64,000 nucleotides of DNA from Euleptes europaea (Eukaryota > Chordata > Lepidosauria > Squamata > Sphaerodactylidae): assembly GCF_029931775.1 (NCBI RefSeq), contig NC_079312.1, forward strand, positions 15,197,821 to 15,261,820, written 5' to 3'. The notes under the pieces were generated by a model. It had not been told where the DNA came from. It was given only the letters and a program-made list of their open reading frames with translations, and made no database searches. This document shows positions 9,501 through 17,635 of this stretch, piece by piece. How positions within the stretch are numbered: the first letter of the stretch is position 1; the number at the start of each line of letters is the position of its first letter. A program made the translations under genes and the position numbers.

Positions 9501-12054
9501 GCTCGGCAGGAAAATCACACAGCCAGACGTCAACACAGCCAGCCCTGAAGGGTGCCAATGTCCTAACATCATCCCCTGGGCACAATGGGAGGGCAACTAG
9601 GAAGGGAGCAGCCAAGACAGACAGGCAACAAAGAGATGTTGTCCTTCCCCGTTTGGGCCCAAGGCCTGAGCGCTTCCCTAGCTAGAAAGGATCCACACAT
9701 GATCTTCCCCACCATCATCCACCATGTCGATTTCCAACCTTGTACTCTCGGGAAGCCTCCTCCACAGGAATGATTTCATGATCTTTGTGCTCCTGGGACT
9801 GGTCACAGACCACACAGATGGGGGCTTCATCCTCCTTGCAGAAGAGCTTCAGCGGTTCCTGGTGCTTCTGGCAAACTCTCTCCTTTCTGGCTGCCACAAT
9901 TATCTGATGCCCAAAACAAAAGAACCACGTTTGTTTTATTCCCCCCCCCCCCATATTTTTGACTTTTTCCTCTCTCTGTTCTTGAAAATATTGGCTATAA
10001 CTGGTGTCTTATTCAGAAAAAATGTATAGGAAAGAGAGATGTAACCAAGCTTTTGTTGATGCCTCAAATTCCTTTGAAAGCCAATGGATTGATAACAATT
10101 CCTGGCTCAGAGTAAACCGAACACTCCCTGCATCTACTTTGCCAGTCGGCAAATCCACCCCCAGATCCTCAGCTGGTGGCTCCCCTCTCCTCTGGCAATG
10201 AGATTTCAAGTAGCATCTGAGGCTGTTGTAGAAAGAGGAAACCAACAACTAAGAGAATTGGAAAATCCTGGCCCAAATATTTTTCAAAACATATCCATTT
10301 TGTTTTCAGTGAAAATGATGGTTAATTCCAGCGCCCGCCCCGCCACCTTTTAAATCCTGCGGGTACCTTTGGAATTTTGAGAGAAGGTAGGGAGTGCCAC
10401 CCCAAAAATGGCCACCACAGGAGGCGGAGCCAAACCAACATGGCTGCCAGAGCAAGAAGAACTACACTAAAATACCTCCCATCTCAAGTCCAGTTTCTGC
10501 AATCCTCCCAACTCCCCTTTCCAAACTCTCAAAATGAATCTCACAGGACTCCTGAATGAATTTGCCCACAGGGCAGCCTTTCTGCCAACCGATGCAGGGA
10601 ACATCCTGTAAGGAGTTTTGGCCACCGTGATCATGGGGGATGCTCTGAAGACACTTTTGAAACCATTTCAACATTTCTGTTCCGGTACTAATGACGGGTC
10701 TTGGAGCTGAGGCACATCAGCCCCTGATCCAGCCAACTTTGCCAGTGACGCAGTCAAATCTTTCTCTGTTCCTGCAGGGCTCCCCGCCTCATTCCAGACT
10801 CACAGTTATGGTTGCACGATATTGGAATTCCCCTCTTCACCAAGAGCATGCAGTTTGGTGGCTGGGGGTGGGGTGGGGGGACGGGAACCACATCCTCTGG
10901 ATCAGGGGTCCCCAGCATGGTGCTGTGGGCACCTATGTGCCCATCAACACCTTTCCTAGTGCCCGCGACACCTCTTGGACTGGCCATTCTCCTAAATTTC
11001 AACACAGGAGAAGCAACAGCATTCCCACTGTAAGTAATGGATGGGAGGAAATGGATCATGTCTACGGGAGTCTGGGGGCACAAGGATCGAGAGCCCCTCC
11101 TCAGCAGTCAAACTCCACCACCCACAAAGAGGGGTCTCCTGGTGGGACAGAGGCAGGGCTTCGAAGGAGAACATGACGTTTGAATGGCTTTGTTACCACC
11201 AACTCCTTTGGCAGCCCATCTGCGGCTGAACAGAGGAATCAAAATATAAAGCTGACATTATAAACAAACAACTGGAAAAGAGGCCCCGAACGCTTAAGGC
11301 TGCTTTGGTTCAAAGGGAAAATCTGAGCCAGGCCCCAAGATGCAAGAAAAGTCTTCTCTCCTGGGGAAACGGAGCACAGTAAGAAGAGCCCCGCCTGGCC
11401 AGACAGGAGGATCTGCCCAGCCCAGGATCCCGTTTTCCAACTCTGGTCTACCCAATGGGGACAAGCTAAAGGCTGGTTGGATCCTGGTTTACTGCCAGGA
11501 AACTGGGGCGTAAAATTAAATTGGTTTAATATCTACCAGCTGGGACTCTTTTCACTGGACCGAAACGACAGAGAAGCCAAGAAGAAATCAGGGCTACATG
11601 CCCAGCAGGATCCAGAGAGATTCCTTACCTTCTTCTCTCCGGCAGGCTCCTCCAGAGGGATCACCTGGTGGTCTTGGTGCTCCTCGGATCTGCGGCAGAC
11701 CCCGCAGAGGGGGGCTTCGTCCTCCTTGCAGAAAAACCTCAGGGGCTCCTGGTGCTTCTCGCAGACCCCCCTCCTTCGCTTCTGCCCCCTTCCCTCCTGA
11801 GGACTGAGTTTCTTGGCTACTTCCACAAAGTTGGCGAGCTGCTGATTTGGCCGGAGGGTCCCCTCCTGCGCTCTCCCTCTGCATTGGGGGCAGCAGGAAG
11901 CCTCCGCCCCCGACGCCCCCCAGCTGCGGGCCAGGCAGCCTCGGCAGAAACTGTGGCCGCACTCCGCAATGGTCACCGGGTCCCTGAAGAAGTCCAGGCA
12001 GATAAAGCAAGAAGCTTCCTCGCAGAGCTCCTTCGGGGGACCCTCCGCCGCCAT
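16..12054 (-). CDS. TRIM gene 1: RING, two B-boxes, coiled coil, PRY-SPRY
   Basis: This is a complete host gene of the TRIM (RBCC-B30.2) E3 ubiquitin ligase family, related to TRIM39/TRIM27-like proteins. Exons, 5' to 3' on the minus strand: 12054-11629, 9903-9739, 9269-9174, 8652-8422, 6894-6872, 4412-4294, 2902-2870 and 533-16. All introns are GT-AG and the joined frame is open (1611 bp, 536 aa). Residues 16-58 form a C3HC4 RING, 98-129 a B-box, about 149-185 a second B-box, about 198-306 a coiled coil and 365-536 PRY-SPRY. Skipping exon 2 also keeps the frame (481 aa). By family knowledge it would transfer ubiquitin to targets bound by SPRY. Partners are unknown. The exact paralogue name is not claimed. 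Confidence 0.88.
534..2869. other. Gene 1 intron before SPRY exon
   Basis: This intron is collinear with 23810-30908 of unit B after removing the insertions there. It has no coding exon. The only insertion special to unit A is the short retroelement tail at 1548-1622. Confidence 0.6.
1548..1622 (-). mobile_element. LINE/SINE 3' tail with (TTTA)n
   Basis: A (TTTA)n run is followed by a segment matching the common squamate tail (CTGAGCC..GGCTGGGAAGAGC on the minus strand). Unit B lacks these 75 bases at the same place (29630), so the insertion came after the duplication. A short CTTATT-like repeat flanks it. Confidence 0.55.
2870..2902 (-). CDS. Gene 1 33-bp micro-exon
   Basis: A 33-bp exon has acceptor CTTCCTCAG and donor GTAATT. 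It encodes TLNSGLHLQK between split codons and leads into ANVTLDP of the SPRY exon. Phase (2 bases in, 1 base out) agrees with both neighbours. Confidence 0.87.
3012..3200 (+). mobile_element. 5S rRNA-derived SINE (5S-Sauria type)
   Basis: The head resembles 5S rRNA (CTCATCAGCTCTCAAAAGTT, AGCAGGG, TACTTGGATGGGAGA) and the tail has CTTGCCTTGAAAACCCC and GGGGTCGCCATAAATTGG, as in lizard 5S SINEs. The same copy is at 31048-31236, so it predates the A/B duplication. Confidence 0.75.
3910..4220 (+). mobile_element. hAT-type MITE (CAGGGGTCCCC ends)
   Basis: The termini are CAGGGGTCCCC and GGGGACCCC(A), an inverted pair typical of hAT non-autonomous elements. The interior has AGCAGCCATTTTGTGGCTGG. 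It is shared with unit B at 31953-32233, so it is older than the duplication. Confidence 0.65.
4294..4412 (-). CDS. Gene 1 119-bp exon: linker to SPRY
   Basis: This exon has acceptor TTTCTCAAG and donor GTAATG, and encodes YEEKEVFEDRVAFSLAQKWR followed by ILDFSDLNFFLEGIKKQFK. This is the usual segment between the coiled coil and PRY. It enters needing one base and leaves with one base over, matching the exons on both sides. Gene 2 has the same length at 32308-32426. Confidence 0.88.
4991..5200 (+). mobile_element. tRNA-derived SINE
   Basis: A box (TGGCTCAGTGATAGAGCATC) and B box (GGTTCAATCCC) are at tRNA spacing. They are followed by a body with ACCCTGGAGAGCCACTGC, GATGGACCAATGGTCTGA and CAGTATACAGCTGCTTCC. 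This is the squamate tRNA-SINE layout. It lies in the gene 1 intron between the 23- and 119-bp exons, on the strand opposite the gene. Confidence 0.8.
5440..5728 (+). mobile_element. CR1/L3-like LINE 3' end
   Basis: A 3' UTR-like segment contains TTGGCCACTGTGTAAAACAG, GTTGGACTAAATGGCCC and the ending CTTATGTTCTC. It resembles the tails at 35100-35205 and 44957-45062. It is 5' truncated with no coding left. Confidence 0.55.
6455..6645 (+). mobile_element. hAT-type MITE remnant
   Basis: The segment has the same interior words as 3910-4220 (GTGACTGAAGG-like, CATTTCGTGGCTGGCTC) and ends TTTGGGGACCCTG. Its left end is lost. The unit B copy is about 35255-35450. Confidence 0.5.
6872..6894 (-). CDS. 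Gene 1 23-bp micro-exon
   Basis: A 23-bp exon has acceptor TTCTTTAG and donor GTAAGT. It encodes DASSTLQR, the last codon being finished by the next exon. This tiny exon after the 231-bp exon is typical of TRIM genes. It is too short for ORF calling and was found by searching for the expected DxxSTLQR coding with splice sites. The gene 2 copy is 35679-35701. Confidence 0.9.
7285..7490 (+). mobile_element. LINE 3' end (L2/CR1-like tail)
   Basis: The segment has AGCCACTCTGAGCCCGGTCTC GGCCGGGG followed by an A-rich AATAAATAAA tail, a very common squamate LINE/SINE 3' end. It lies in the gene 1 intron and no coding remains. Confidence 0.5.
8422..8652 (-). CDS. Gene 1 231-bp exon: main coiled coil
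   Basis: This exon is exactly 231 bp, the hallmark size of the TRIM coiled-coil exon. Its acceptor is CATCTCAG and its donor GTAAGA, with phase 0 at both ends. The product is rich in E, K, L and Q with heptad spacing ([36 protein letters not shown]). In TRIM proteins this segment makes the antiparallel dimer that spaces the two RING heads. Confidence 0.92.
9174..9269 (-). CDS. Gene 1 96-bp exon: start of coiled coil
   Basis: An exact 96-bp exon, phase 0 at both ends, has acceptor CCCCCAG and donor GTAAGT. It encodes 32 residues (GQFCNCLEILQLERKK onward, ending ESQDLL), the standard TRIM exon that links B-box to coiled coil. The length matches the family rule and gene 2. Confidence 0.9.
9739..9903 (-). 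CDS. Gene 1 exon 2: second B-box (possible cassette exon)
   Basis: This 165-bp segment lies between an acceptor (GGGCATCAG) and a donor (AAG then GTTGGA). It encodes 55 residues with a B-box2 (CQKH, LFCKEDEAPICVVC, EHKDH). It is the counterpart of the only B-box exon of gene 2. It enters and leaves in phase 0, so it can be included after exon 1 or skipped without breaking the frame. Inclusion would give a protein with two B-box2-type zinc fingers, which is unusual. The donor GTTGGA is weaker than the GTAAGT-like donors nearby, which fits optional use. Confidence 0.7.
9904..11628. other. Gene 1 intron 1
   Basis: This intron separates the RING/B-box exon from the second B-box exon. Its 3' end (10020-10140) matches unit B around 41390-41480. 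The rest (10200-11600) has no visible counterpart upstream of the gene 2 B-box exon, so homology to unit B is lost near where the RING exons differ. A hAT-like start (CAGGGGTCCCC at 10903) is present, but I could not place its other end. Confidence 0.5.
11629..12054 (-). CDS. Gene 1 exon 1: RING plus B-box
   Basis: This 426-bp coding exon begins with ATG and encodes 142 residues. RING ligands are C16, C19, C32, H34, C37, C40, C55 and C58. A full B-box2 follows with C98, H101, C109, D112, C117, C120, H126 and H129. The donor reads AAG then GTAAGG and leaves phase 0. The exon is GC- and CpG-rich, unlike the AT-richer introns. Its layout (RING and B-box in one exon, phase 0) differs from gene 2, where RING stands alone and ends in phase 1. 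This suggests the two genes have different 5' ends joined to the same 3' body. Confidence 0.9.
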
Positions 12055-12360
12055 GGCTGCAGCCTGGCAGAAGTGGGGAGAGAGAAGTCAGTTTCGTTTT
12101 CCTGCTTTCCAAAGCGGCGTCGGGGCGTTTCCCTCCCTGCAAAGGACTCCGGTGCTGCTGCTGCTGCTGCTGCTGCTGCTGCGCGCTCAAGAGCCGGGCG
12201 ATGGGCAGCGGCCAGGGGGGGAAGAAAGAGTTGCTAGGAAAAGGGCCGGGATGGAAGGCGGACCCTGGGGAGGAAGCGTCTCCCTCGCACTCCTTGGGTG
12301 GGCATTTGCAAGAGCCTGGGGGGGGCGGGCGGGGGAGAGACGTTTCCCTTCGCATCCCAG
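11640..12360. promoter_or_regulatory. CpG-rich promoter region of gene 1
   Basis: About 700 bp around exon 1 of gene 1 is GC-rich with many CpG pairs, while the rest of the window is CpG-poor. It covers the start codon at 12054 and about 300 bp upstream, as expected of a CpG-island promoter. No clear TATA box was found. Confidence 0.55.
12153..12182 (-). repeat. (CAG)10 triplet run upstream of gene 1 start
   Basis: Ten uninterrupted copies of GCA/CAG on the gene strand lie about 100 bp upstream of the gene 1 ATG, inside the CpG-rich region. It is probably in the 5' UTR or core promoter. A pure triplet of this length is likely to vary in length. Confidence 0.8.
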
Positions 12361-12390
12361 TCACCACACCCCCCTGCCCCTTCTCAAAAC

Positions 12391-12597
12391 GACACATGAA
12401 GCTGCCTTATACCGAACCAGACCTTCGGTCCATCAAAGTCAGTCTTGGCTGCTCAGACCGGCAGCCAGGGTCTCCGGCAGGGGTCTTTCACATCACCTAC
12501 CTGCCTAGTCCCTTGAACTGGAGATGCCGGGGATTGAACCTGGGACCTTCTCCGTGCCAAGCAGAGGCTCTACCACTGAGCCACGGCCCCTCCCCGC
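12391..12597 (-). mobile_element. tRNA-derived SINE, near full length
   Basis: On the minus strand the head (GCCGTGGCTCAGTGGTAGAG and GGTTCAATCCCCGGCATC) starts at about 12597 and the tail (GGTATAAGGCAGCTTCATGTG) ends at 12391. It is well preserved, hence probably young. It lies 340 bp upstream of the gene 1 ATG, next to the CpG-rich promoter. Confidence 0.82.
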
Positions 12598-12671
12598 TAG
12601 GTTCAGATCCCACCCCTCTTACTTGGGGGAAGGGGCAGAAACTCTCCAATTTGCCCCAGGAAACTGACGAA

Positions 12672-12676
12672 AAGGA

Positions 12677-12739
<63 letters not shown>
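12672..12739 (+). repeat. (GAAA)n microsatellite, split by a solo LTR
   Basis: About 17 units of GAAA are followed by an LTR at 12740-13010 and then three more GAAA units (13011-13023). Confidence 0.9.
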
Positions 12740-13010
12740 TGTTAAGTCTGCATGGGGGAACACAAGAGGACGGAGATGGAGTTCCAACAGCAACCACTTT
12801 ATTGTACAAACAAGAACAGAACTGAACTACAGTGACCTGACCCCTGCTTATATGCCCACTTGGCCGCCTGCGGCCACTCCCCCCACGACCGTGATGGGGA
12901 GGGGGAAACCCCAGTAGCCAATGGGAACATACAGTTCAGGAGCCTTGGGGAACTCCAAGCTGCCCAGGGTTTCCCCTGATGCAATTACACACACACATGC
13001 ATACATAACA
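12740..13010 (-). mobile_element. Solo LTR, Ty3/Gypsy, same family as the LTR at 34656
   Basis: A 271-bp segment runs on the minus strand from TGTTATGTATGC to GACTTAACA. It shares blocks with 34656-34973 (CATATAAGCAGGG, GTTGGAACTCC, GACTTAACA). It interrupts a GAAA microsatellite and has GAAAG on both sides as target repeat. No internal region adjoins it, so it is a solo LTR. Confidence 0.75.
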
Positions 13011-13394
13011 GAAAGAAAGAAAGATGGTCCAACTGTTTGGTTGCGATTCCACTTCTTTGGTCCTTGCCTTGCCTGGTGACTGAGCCGTTCCCACTGCAGC
13101 AATACTCGCATGTTCCCAGAAAACTGAAGTCTGGAGGCAGAGTCCTGATCTGAAAGAGTGGTCAGAACGGACTGCACCACTCCAGATAGTAAGAGAGGGG
13201 AGTCGTGTTTCCAAAAGCTCCCCCATATTAAAGAAAATTCCAGGGAAACAGAAAAGCGGCACAGCAACGAAGGGCGAGAATATAACATTTCTCCTTGAGG
13301 TGCTAGTTTTCTGTTGGGCGAGAGAGAGAGAGAATGTGTGTGTGGTATAGCCCAGTCTTTTAGCTGTATGTACACAGCCAAACTTTTCACTGGA

Positions 13395-13607
13395 AAAGAC
13401 AGTCATGCTAGGAAACGTTGAGGGCAGCAGGAAAAGAGGAAGACCCAACAAGAGATGGATGGACCCAATAAAGGAAGCAACAGCCTTCAATTTGCAAGAT
13501 CTGAGCAAGGCTGTCAAAGATAGGACATTTTGGAGGACTTTCATTCATAGGGTCGCCATGAGTCAGAAGCGACTTGATGGTGCTTAACACACACACACAC
13601 ACAGCCA
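13395..13607 (+). mobile_element. BovB/RTE LINE 3' end
   Basis: The 3' terminal part of a BovB-type LINE has GGAAGACCCAACAAGAGATG, GACATTTTGGAGGAC, GGGTCGCCATGAGTCAGAAG and CGACTTGATGGTGCTTAACA followed by (AC)n. The last coding words read KRGRPNKRWMD. BovB is typical of squamates and ruminants. Confidence 0.8.
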
Positions 13608-13609
13608 AT

Positions 13610-14848
13610 AGAGCTATTGCAAGCCACCGAAACAGAGTCCATCAAAATCTTGACAAGAATATGAAACAACAAATATGGAAAACAATACAATGGCCCACAG
13701 ACTAGAAATGGTCAACTTACCTTCCAAAGACTGCAACAACTATCAGACCATCACATTAATTTCTTATGTGAGCAAAGTGATTCTCAAAATGTTTCAACAA
13801 AGACTGCTACCATATATAGAATGAGAAAGGCCAGATGTTCAAGCTGGATTCTGAAAAGGAAGAGGCACTAGAGATCATATTGCAAATCTATGTTAGTTAC
13901 TGAAGCATAAAGAGAATTTCAGAAGAAAATCAGTTTGTTTCATAGTTTACAGCAAAGCTTTTGACTGTGGATCATGAAAAGTTATGGATGGTTTTAAAAG
14001 AATTGGGTGTATTACAGCATCTGATTGTTCTGATGCGCAACCTCTATTCTGGACAAGAGGCTACTGTTAAAATGGAATACGGAGAAACAGAATGGTTTCC
14101 AATCGGCAAAGAGGTTAGATAAGGATATTTTAAATCTCCCTGTCTCTTCAATCTGTATGCAGAATATATCATAAGGAAAACTGGAATAGATTTAGAAGAT
14201 GGTGGAAAGATAATTGGTGGAAGACACATTAACAATTTGAGATACACAGATGACACCACATTATCGGCAGAGAATAGTGAAGACTTCAAACAACTACTGC
14301 TGAAGGTCATAGCAGAAAGTGCCAAAGCAGGACTACAGCTGAATATGAAGAAGACAAAAATAATGACTCCTGGGGAGTTACTCAATTTTAAGGTTGACAA
14401 TGAGGAAATTGACATTGTTCAAGACTTTCTATTCCCTGGCTCCATCATCAACCAAAAGGGAGAGTGCAGCCAAGAAATCAGAAGGAGATTGAGACTGGGA
14501 AGGGCAGCCATGAAGGAGCTAGAAAAGATTCTTAATTGTAAGGATGTGTCACTGACGAGTCGCGGCCAAGATTAAGTTAAATCATGCCACAGCATTCCCT
14601 ATTACTATGAATGGGTGTGAAAGTTGGACAATGAAGAAAGCTGACAGGAAGATTCATTTGAAATGTGTTATTGGAGGAGAGTTTTACTGATACCACGGAC
14701 CACCAGAAAGGTAAATAAATGAGTTCTTTCAGTTTGTAAGACTTGAGCGAGGCTGTTAAGGATAGGACATTTTGGAGGACATTAATTCATAGGACTGCAA
14801 TGAAGTGGAAGTGACTTGATGGCACTTAACACACACACACACACACAC
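13610..14848 (+). mobile_element. BovB/RTE LINE, truncated, with reverse transcriptase
   Basis: A second BovB piece carries part of the RT domain: NLYSGQEATVKMEYGETEWF, CLFNLYAEYIIRKTGIDLED, NNLRYTDDTTLSAEN (active-site YTDD in place of FADD), KAGLQLNMKKTKIM, and a 3' end GACTTGATGGCACTTAACA with (AC)n. The 5' half is missing and several frameshifts and stops break the remaining reading frame. It ends in the same way as 13395-13607, so two BovB copies lie head to tail. Confidence 0.85.
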
Positions 14849-15599
14849 AACCTAAGGTTTAACCAGGCAGGTATCAAAGCTTCTTGGAGGAGGAGCTACA
14901 AAGCAGGGACCCGCTCATACTCAACTGGGAGGTGGGTGAATAGGCCGACTTGTCCCAATACCATTTCCTGCGTTATTTAACACGTAATGTTTAATATTTA
15001 TGCTGTGTTTGAGATTTCTGCCGTCCTAGGATTACATTGCTTGTTTCATTGATTTAAATTTTACACTGTGTAATCCTTCTTCAGTCTCAGTGAGAAAGGT
15101 GGACAATATAAAATAATCATAAATACCTACTGTTGCTGTCCTGTATCAATTACTCAGCAATAAGTCGAAGTTTATTCATTCAGTAGTGGAAGAGCTTTTC
15201 CTGGACAGCCTGCAGGTAACGCTGTTACCTGTCTCTGAATACTTTCCTGTAAATCACTGATTTACACTGTAAATCACTGTAAATCCTGCCTTCGGTCCCT
15301 CCAATGGCTCTTATCAGAGAACCTGGGTCCCACCAGGATGGAATTTTTTAAAAACGCCTTTTTTAAGAAAGACATTTACATGTTTGCACTTGCAGGCATT
15401 CTGTTTATTACAATTGCTTGTTTATGGTAGGTTATAAGGAGGTTATGGTAGGTTATAAGGAGGGGGGAGTAAAGGTTCAGAGCCAGTAATACGTTTGTCG
15501 CAAGAATTTTTTTTGTATTGAACATTAGTTCATATTAAATATATTAGGTTATATTAAATGAGTTTGGGTTAAAAATAACCACACTTATACCTTAATATT

Positions 15600-16304
15600 A
15601 TAACCTATAGCCACACAAAGACCTGACTTTTTAGCTGACCCCAGTTTCCAATTAGGGCCTCTGATCTTAAAGGAAATTGCAGGCTAGGGGCTAGTTACCC
15701 AAAAGAAAACACACCAAGATGCTTGTAATTGTTTGATGAGAGAACAGACATTTGGTCCGGCAGCAATCTATCTGCTAAATTGGGGGAACTTGTCACTAAC
15801 AAACAAATTGTCAGAGACTCTGTTGAAAATAACATTCTGGGAACAGAAAGCTTCAAAGCAAAAACATGGCAAGCCTATCTCCGGGAAAACATGAAAGGAG
15901 GGCTGTTGTAAAAATCCTTCTCCCACAGTTTTACCTATAAAAAAGCCTCCCAAAATCCTGGTATTTTGTCATTCTAAGGAAAGAGATCAGGCTTCCCAGT
16001 TGTTGCCATCTCTCTCTCTCTCTCTCTCTCTCGAAGCGACCCAGGGGCCTCTGTAATTGTTTGTCTGTAATTGTTTGTCTTGCATGTGTGTAAGTTTTGT
16101 TATATTCTGTCATATATATATATATATATTCAGTTAAGTACTGTTTTTTCTCTTTGCTTTATATTTCCTTTTAAGTATAATAAAGCTGCATGATTTACTT
16201 TATCTGTTCTGTGTGCTGTGTAAGAGTGTTTCTCCAGATCTCTCTGGGTTGCTTTTTGGTAAGTGAAGCAGGCAGAGAACCATGCACAACGAACTAAGGT
16301 TTTC
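15600..16304 (+). mobile_element. Probable retroviral-type solo LTR
   Basis: This AT-rich segment has LTR-like order: TATAAAA at about 15937, a (TC)n run at 16009-16032, AATAAAG at about 16180 and a T/G-rich stretch after it. No coding region or second copy is seen in the window. It sits at the border between units A and B. Ends are approximate and the identity is inferred from layout only. Confidence 0.4.
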
Positions 16305-16824
16305 GCACATCAACGTTATGAGATCTCGGTTGTCAGTTTGGAGAAAAAAGGAGCAGTGGTAACGTGAGCCAGGCGAGCAGGGGAAGAGGGGAAGGCCTGC
16401 CACCCTCACCCAGTCTTGCCACCACTACGTGAGCCTGGCAGGTAGGTGGGTGGAGTTGCAGTTGCCACCACCCCCACTCCCCAGCTCTGTGGACAAGCCG
16501 GCAGGGAGGAGGAAAGGGGACCAGTTCCGCCCCTATGCCATGGCCCCCTAAACCAGGCAGGTGGAGGCAGCAGCACTGCAAGTTGGAAGGGCAGGCAGGG
16601 GAGGGAGGGAAGGGGAGCCACCATATCCTCCCTCACCACCACGTGAATCAGGCAGGACAACATGCTGGCTCATTAGATGGACAGGGTGGCTGTTCAGTGG
16701 CCAGCAGGGCAAGCGGGGGTGGGATGATGCCCCCCTAAGCCTCATTTAGTCCCTTTAACACCAGATCTTCCTGAAGCGTAGATGACACATTGGCATGATT
16801 GTAAACACTGAGTGCTTTGAAGTG

Positions 16825-17170
16825 CAGTGTAGTAGACTTGAACTGATGAGGCCTGGGTTCAAATCCCTACTCAGCTATAGGGTTGCCAGCCTCCAGGTGG
16901 TCACTGGAGATCTCCCAGATTTACAGATGCAGATGATGGAAATTGGCTCCCCTGGAGACACTGGCTGCTTCAGAGGATGGACTCTATGGCATTATGTCCC
17001 CCTCAGGTCCCTCTCCTGCCCAAACCCATCCTCCCCAGCTCTGCACCCAAAACCTCCAGGAATTTCCCAGGCCACAGTTGGCAACCCCAGCAATGAAGCT
17101 CAGTAGCTCTTGGCCCAACTTCCCTCGCAGGGTTGTGGTGAGAACAAAGTATGAGTACCCAGTTTGTTGG
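16825..17170 (+). mobile_element. tRNA-derived SINE interrupted by a MITE
   Basis: The SINE head (GTAGTAGACTTGAACTGATG, GGGTTCAAATCCCTACTCAG) and tail (GCCCAACTTCCCTCGCAGGG, TTGTGGTGAGAACAAAG) are separated by the MITE at 16879-17088. The same nested arrangement starts at about 60740 in unit C, so both insertions predate the B/C duplication. Confidence 0.65.
16879..17088 (+). mobile_element. MITE with AGGGTTGCCA ends (copy 1)
   Basis: A roughly 210-bp element begins AGGGTTGCCAGCCTCCAGGT and ends CAGTTGGCAACCCC, giving inverted termini. The interior has GGAGATCTCCCAG, CCCCTGGAGACACTGGCTGC and GGACTCTATGGCATTATG. Eight copies occur in the window (see also 23983, 42251, 42663, 43066, 43965, 55108 and 60803). 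Confidence 0.75.
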
Positions 17171-17635
17171 AAACCCAATTAAAGGAGAGAGACAGAGAGG
17201 TGGCTGTGGGGATAAAAAGGATTCGTAATGATTTTAAGAGAGACACAAAAAACAGGAATTAGAAACCTTTAACCCAGCAGGACCCCAACTGTGCAAACCC
17301 CCCTCCTGAATTTCCTTCCAACTGGAGCGCTGGGGAGGGCTCAAGCCAATAAATGAAAGCACCCTTGTGGTTGTCGGCTGTCACAATATACCCTCCCCCC
17401 CAATAAAAAATTCAAGGCAGCCCAGTTTTCAAGGTAACATAACTTTATCATAAGAGCAGCAACATCTTTGCAACTAGTGGTATAACTGAACCACAACTGC
17501 GATGAATGAAGCAGCCTTGACTGGGAGAGGCAATTTCCTCACAGGTGCTGCTTCCCAGTGTAGCACTGAAAAGAGAAAGGCCAGAAGATCCTCTCAGACT
17601 TGCAGGGGCCTCTTTCTTCCTCTCCACGGTCTTCG
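17089..17635. other. 3' flank of gene 2, left of the retrovirus
   Basis: Apart from the SINE tail at its start, this matches 61000-61330 of unit C and continues at 23021 after the retroviral insertion. No open frame is conserved between the two units, so it is taken as 3' UTR or downstream flank of gene 2. Confidence 0.5.

Larger units (their letters stand above)
1..15480. repeat. Tandem duplication unit A
   Basis: This unit holds gene 1 and its upstream flank. Long stretches match unit B base for base with scattered differences, in exons, introns and flank. Examples are 1105-1210 with 29281-29380, 3919-4220 with 31953-32233, 7738-8250 with 36316-36810, and 14880-15420 with 47350-47720 plus 54269-54420. 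The right end is set by where the match to unit B stops. Confidence 0.75.

Noticed and set aside
11594-12397. Long open frame on the minus strand with poly-Q
   Set aside because: It runs in another frame through the real RING/B-box exon and the CAG run. GC-rich sequence keeps it open by chance, and the TRIM frame explains the region.
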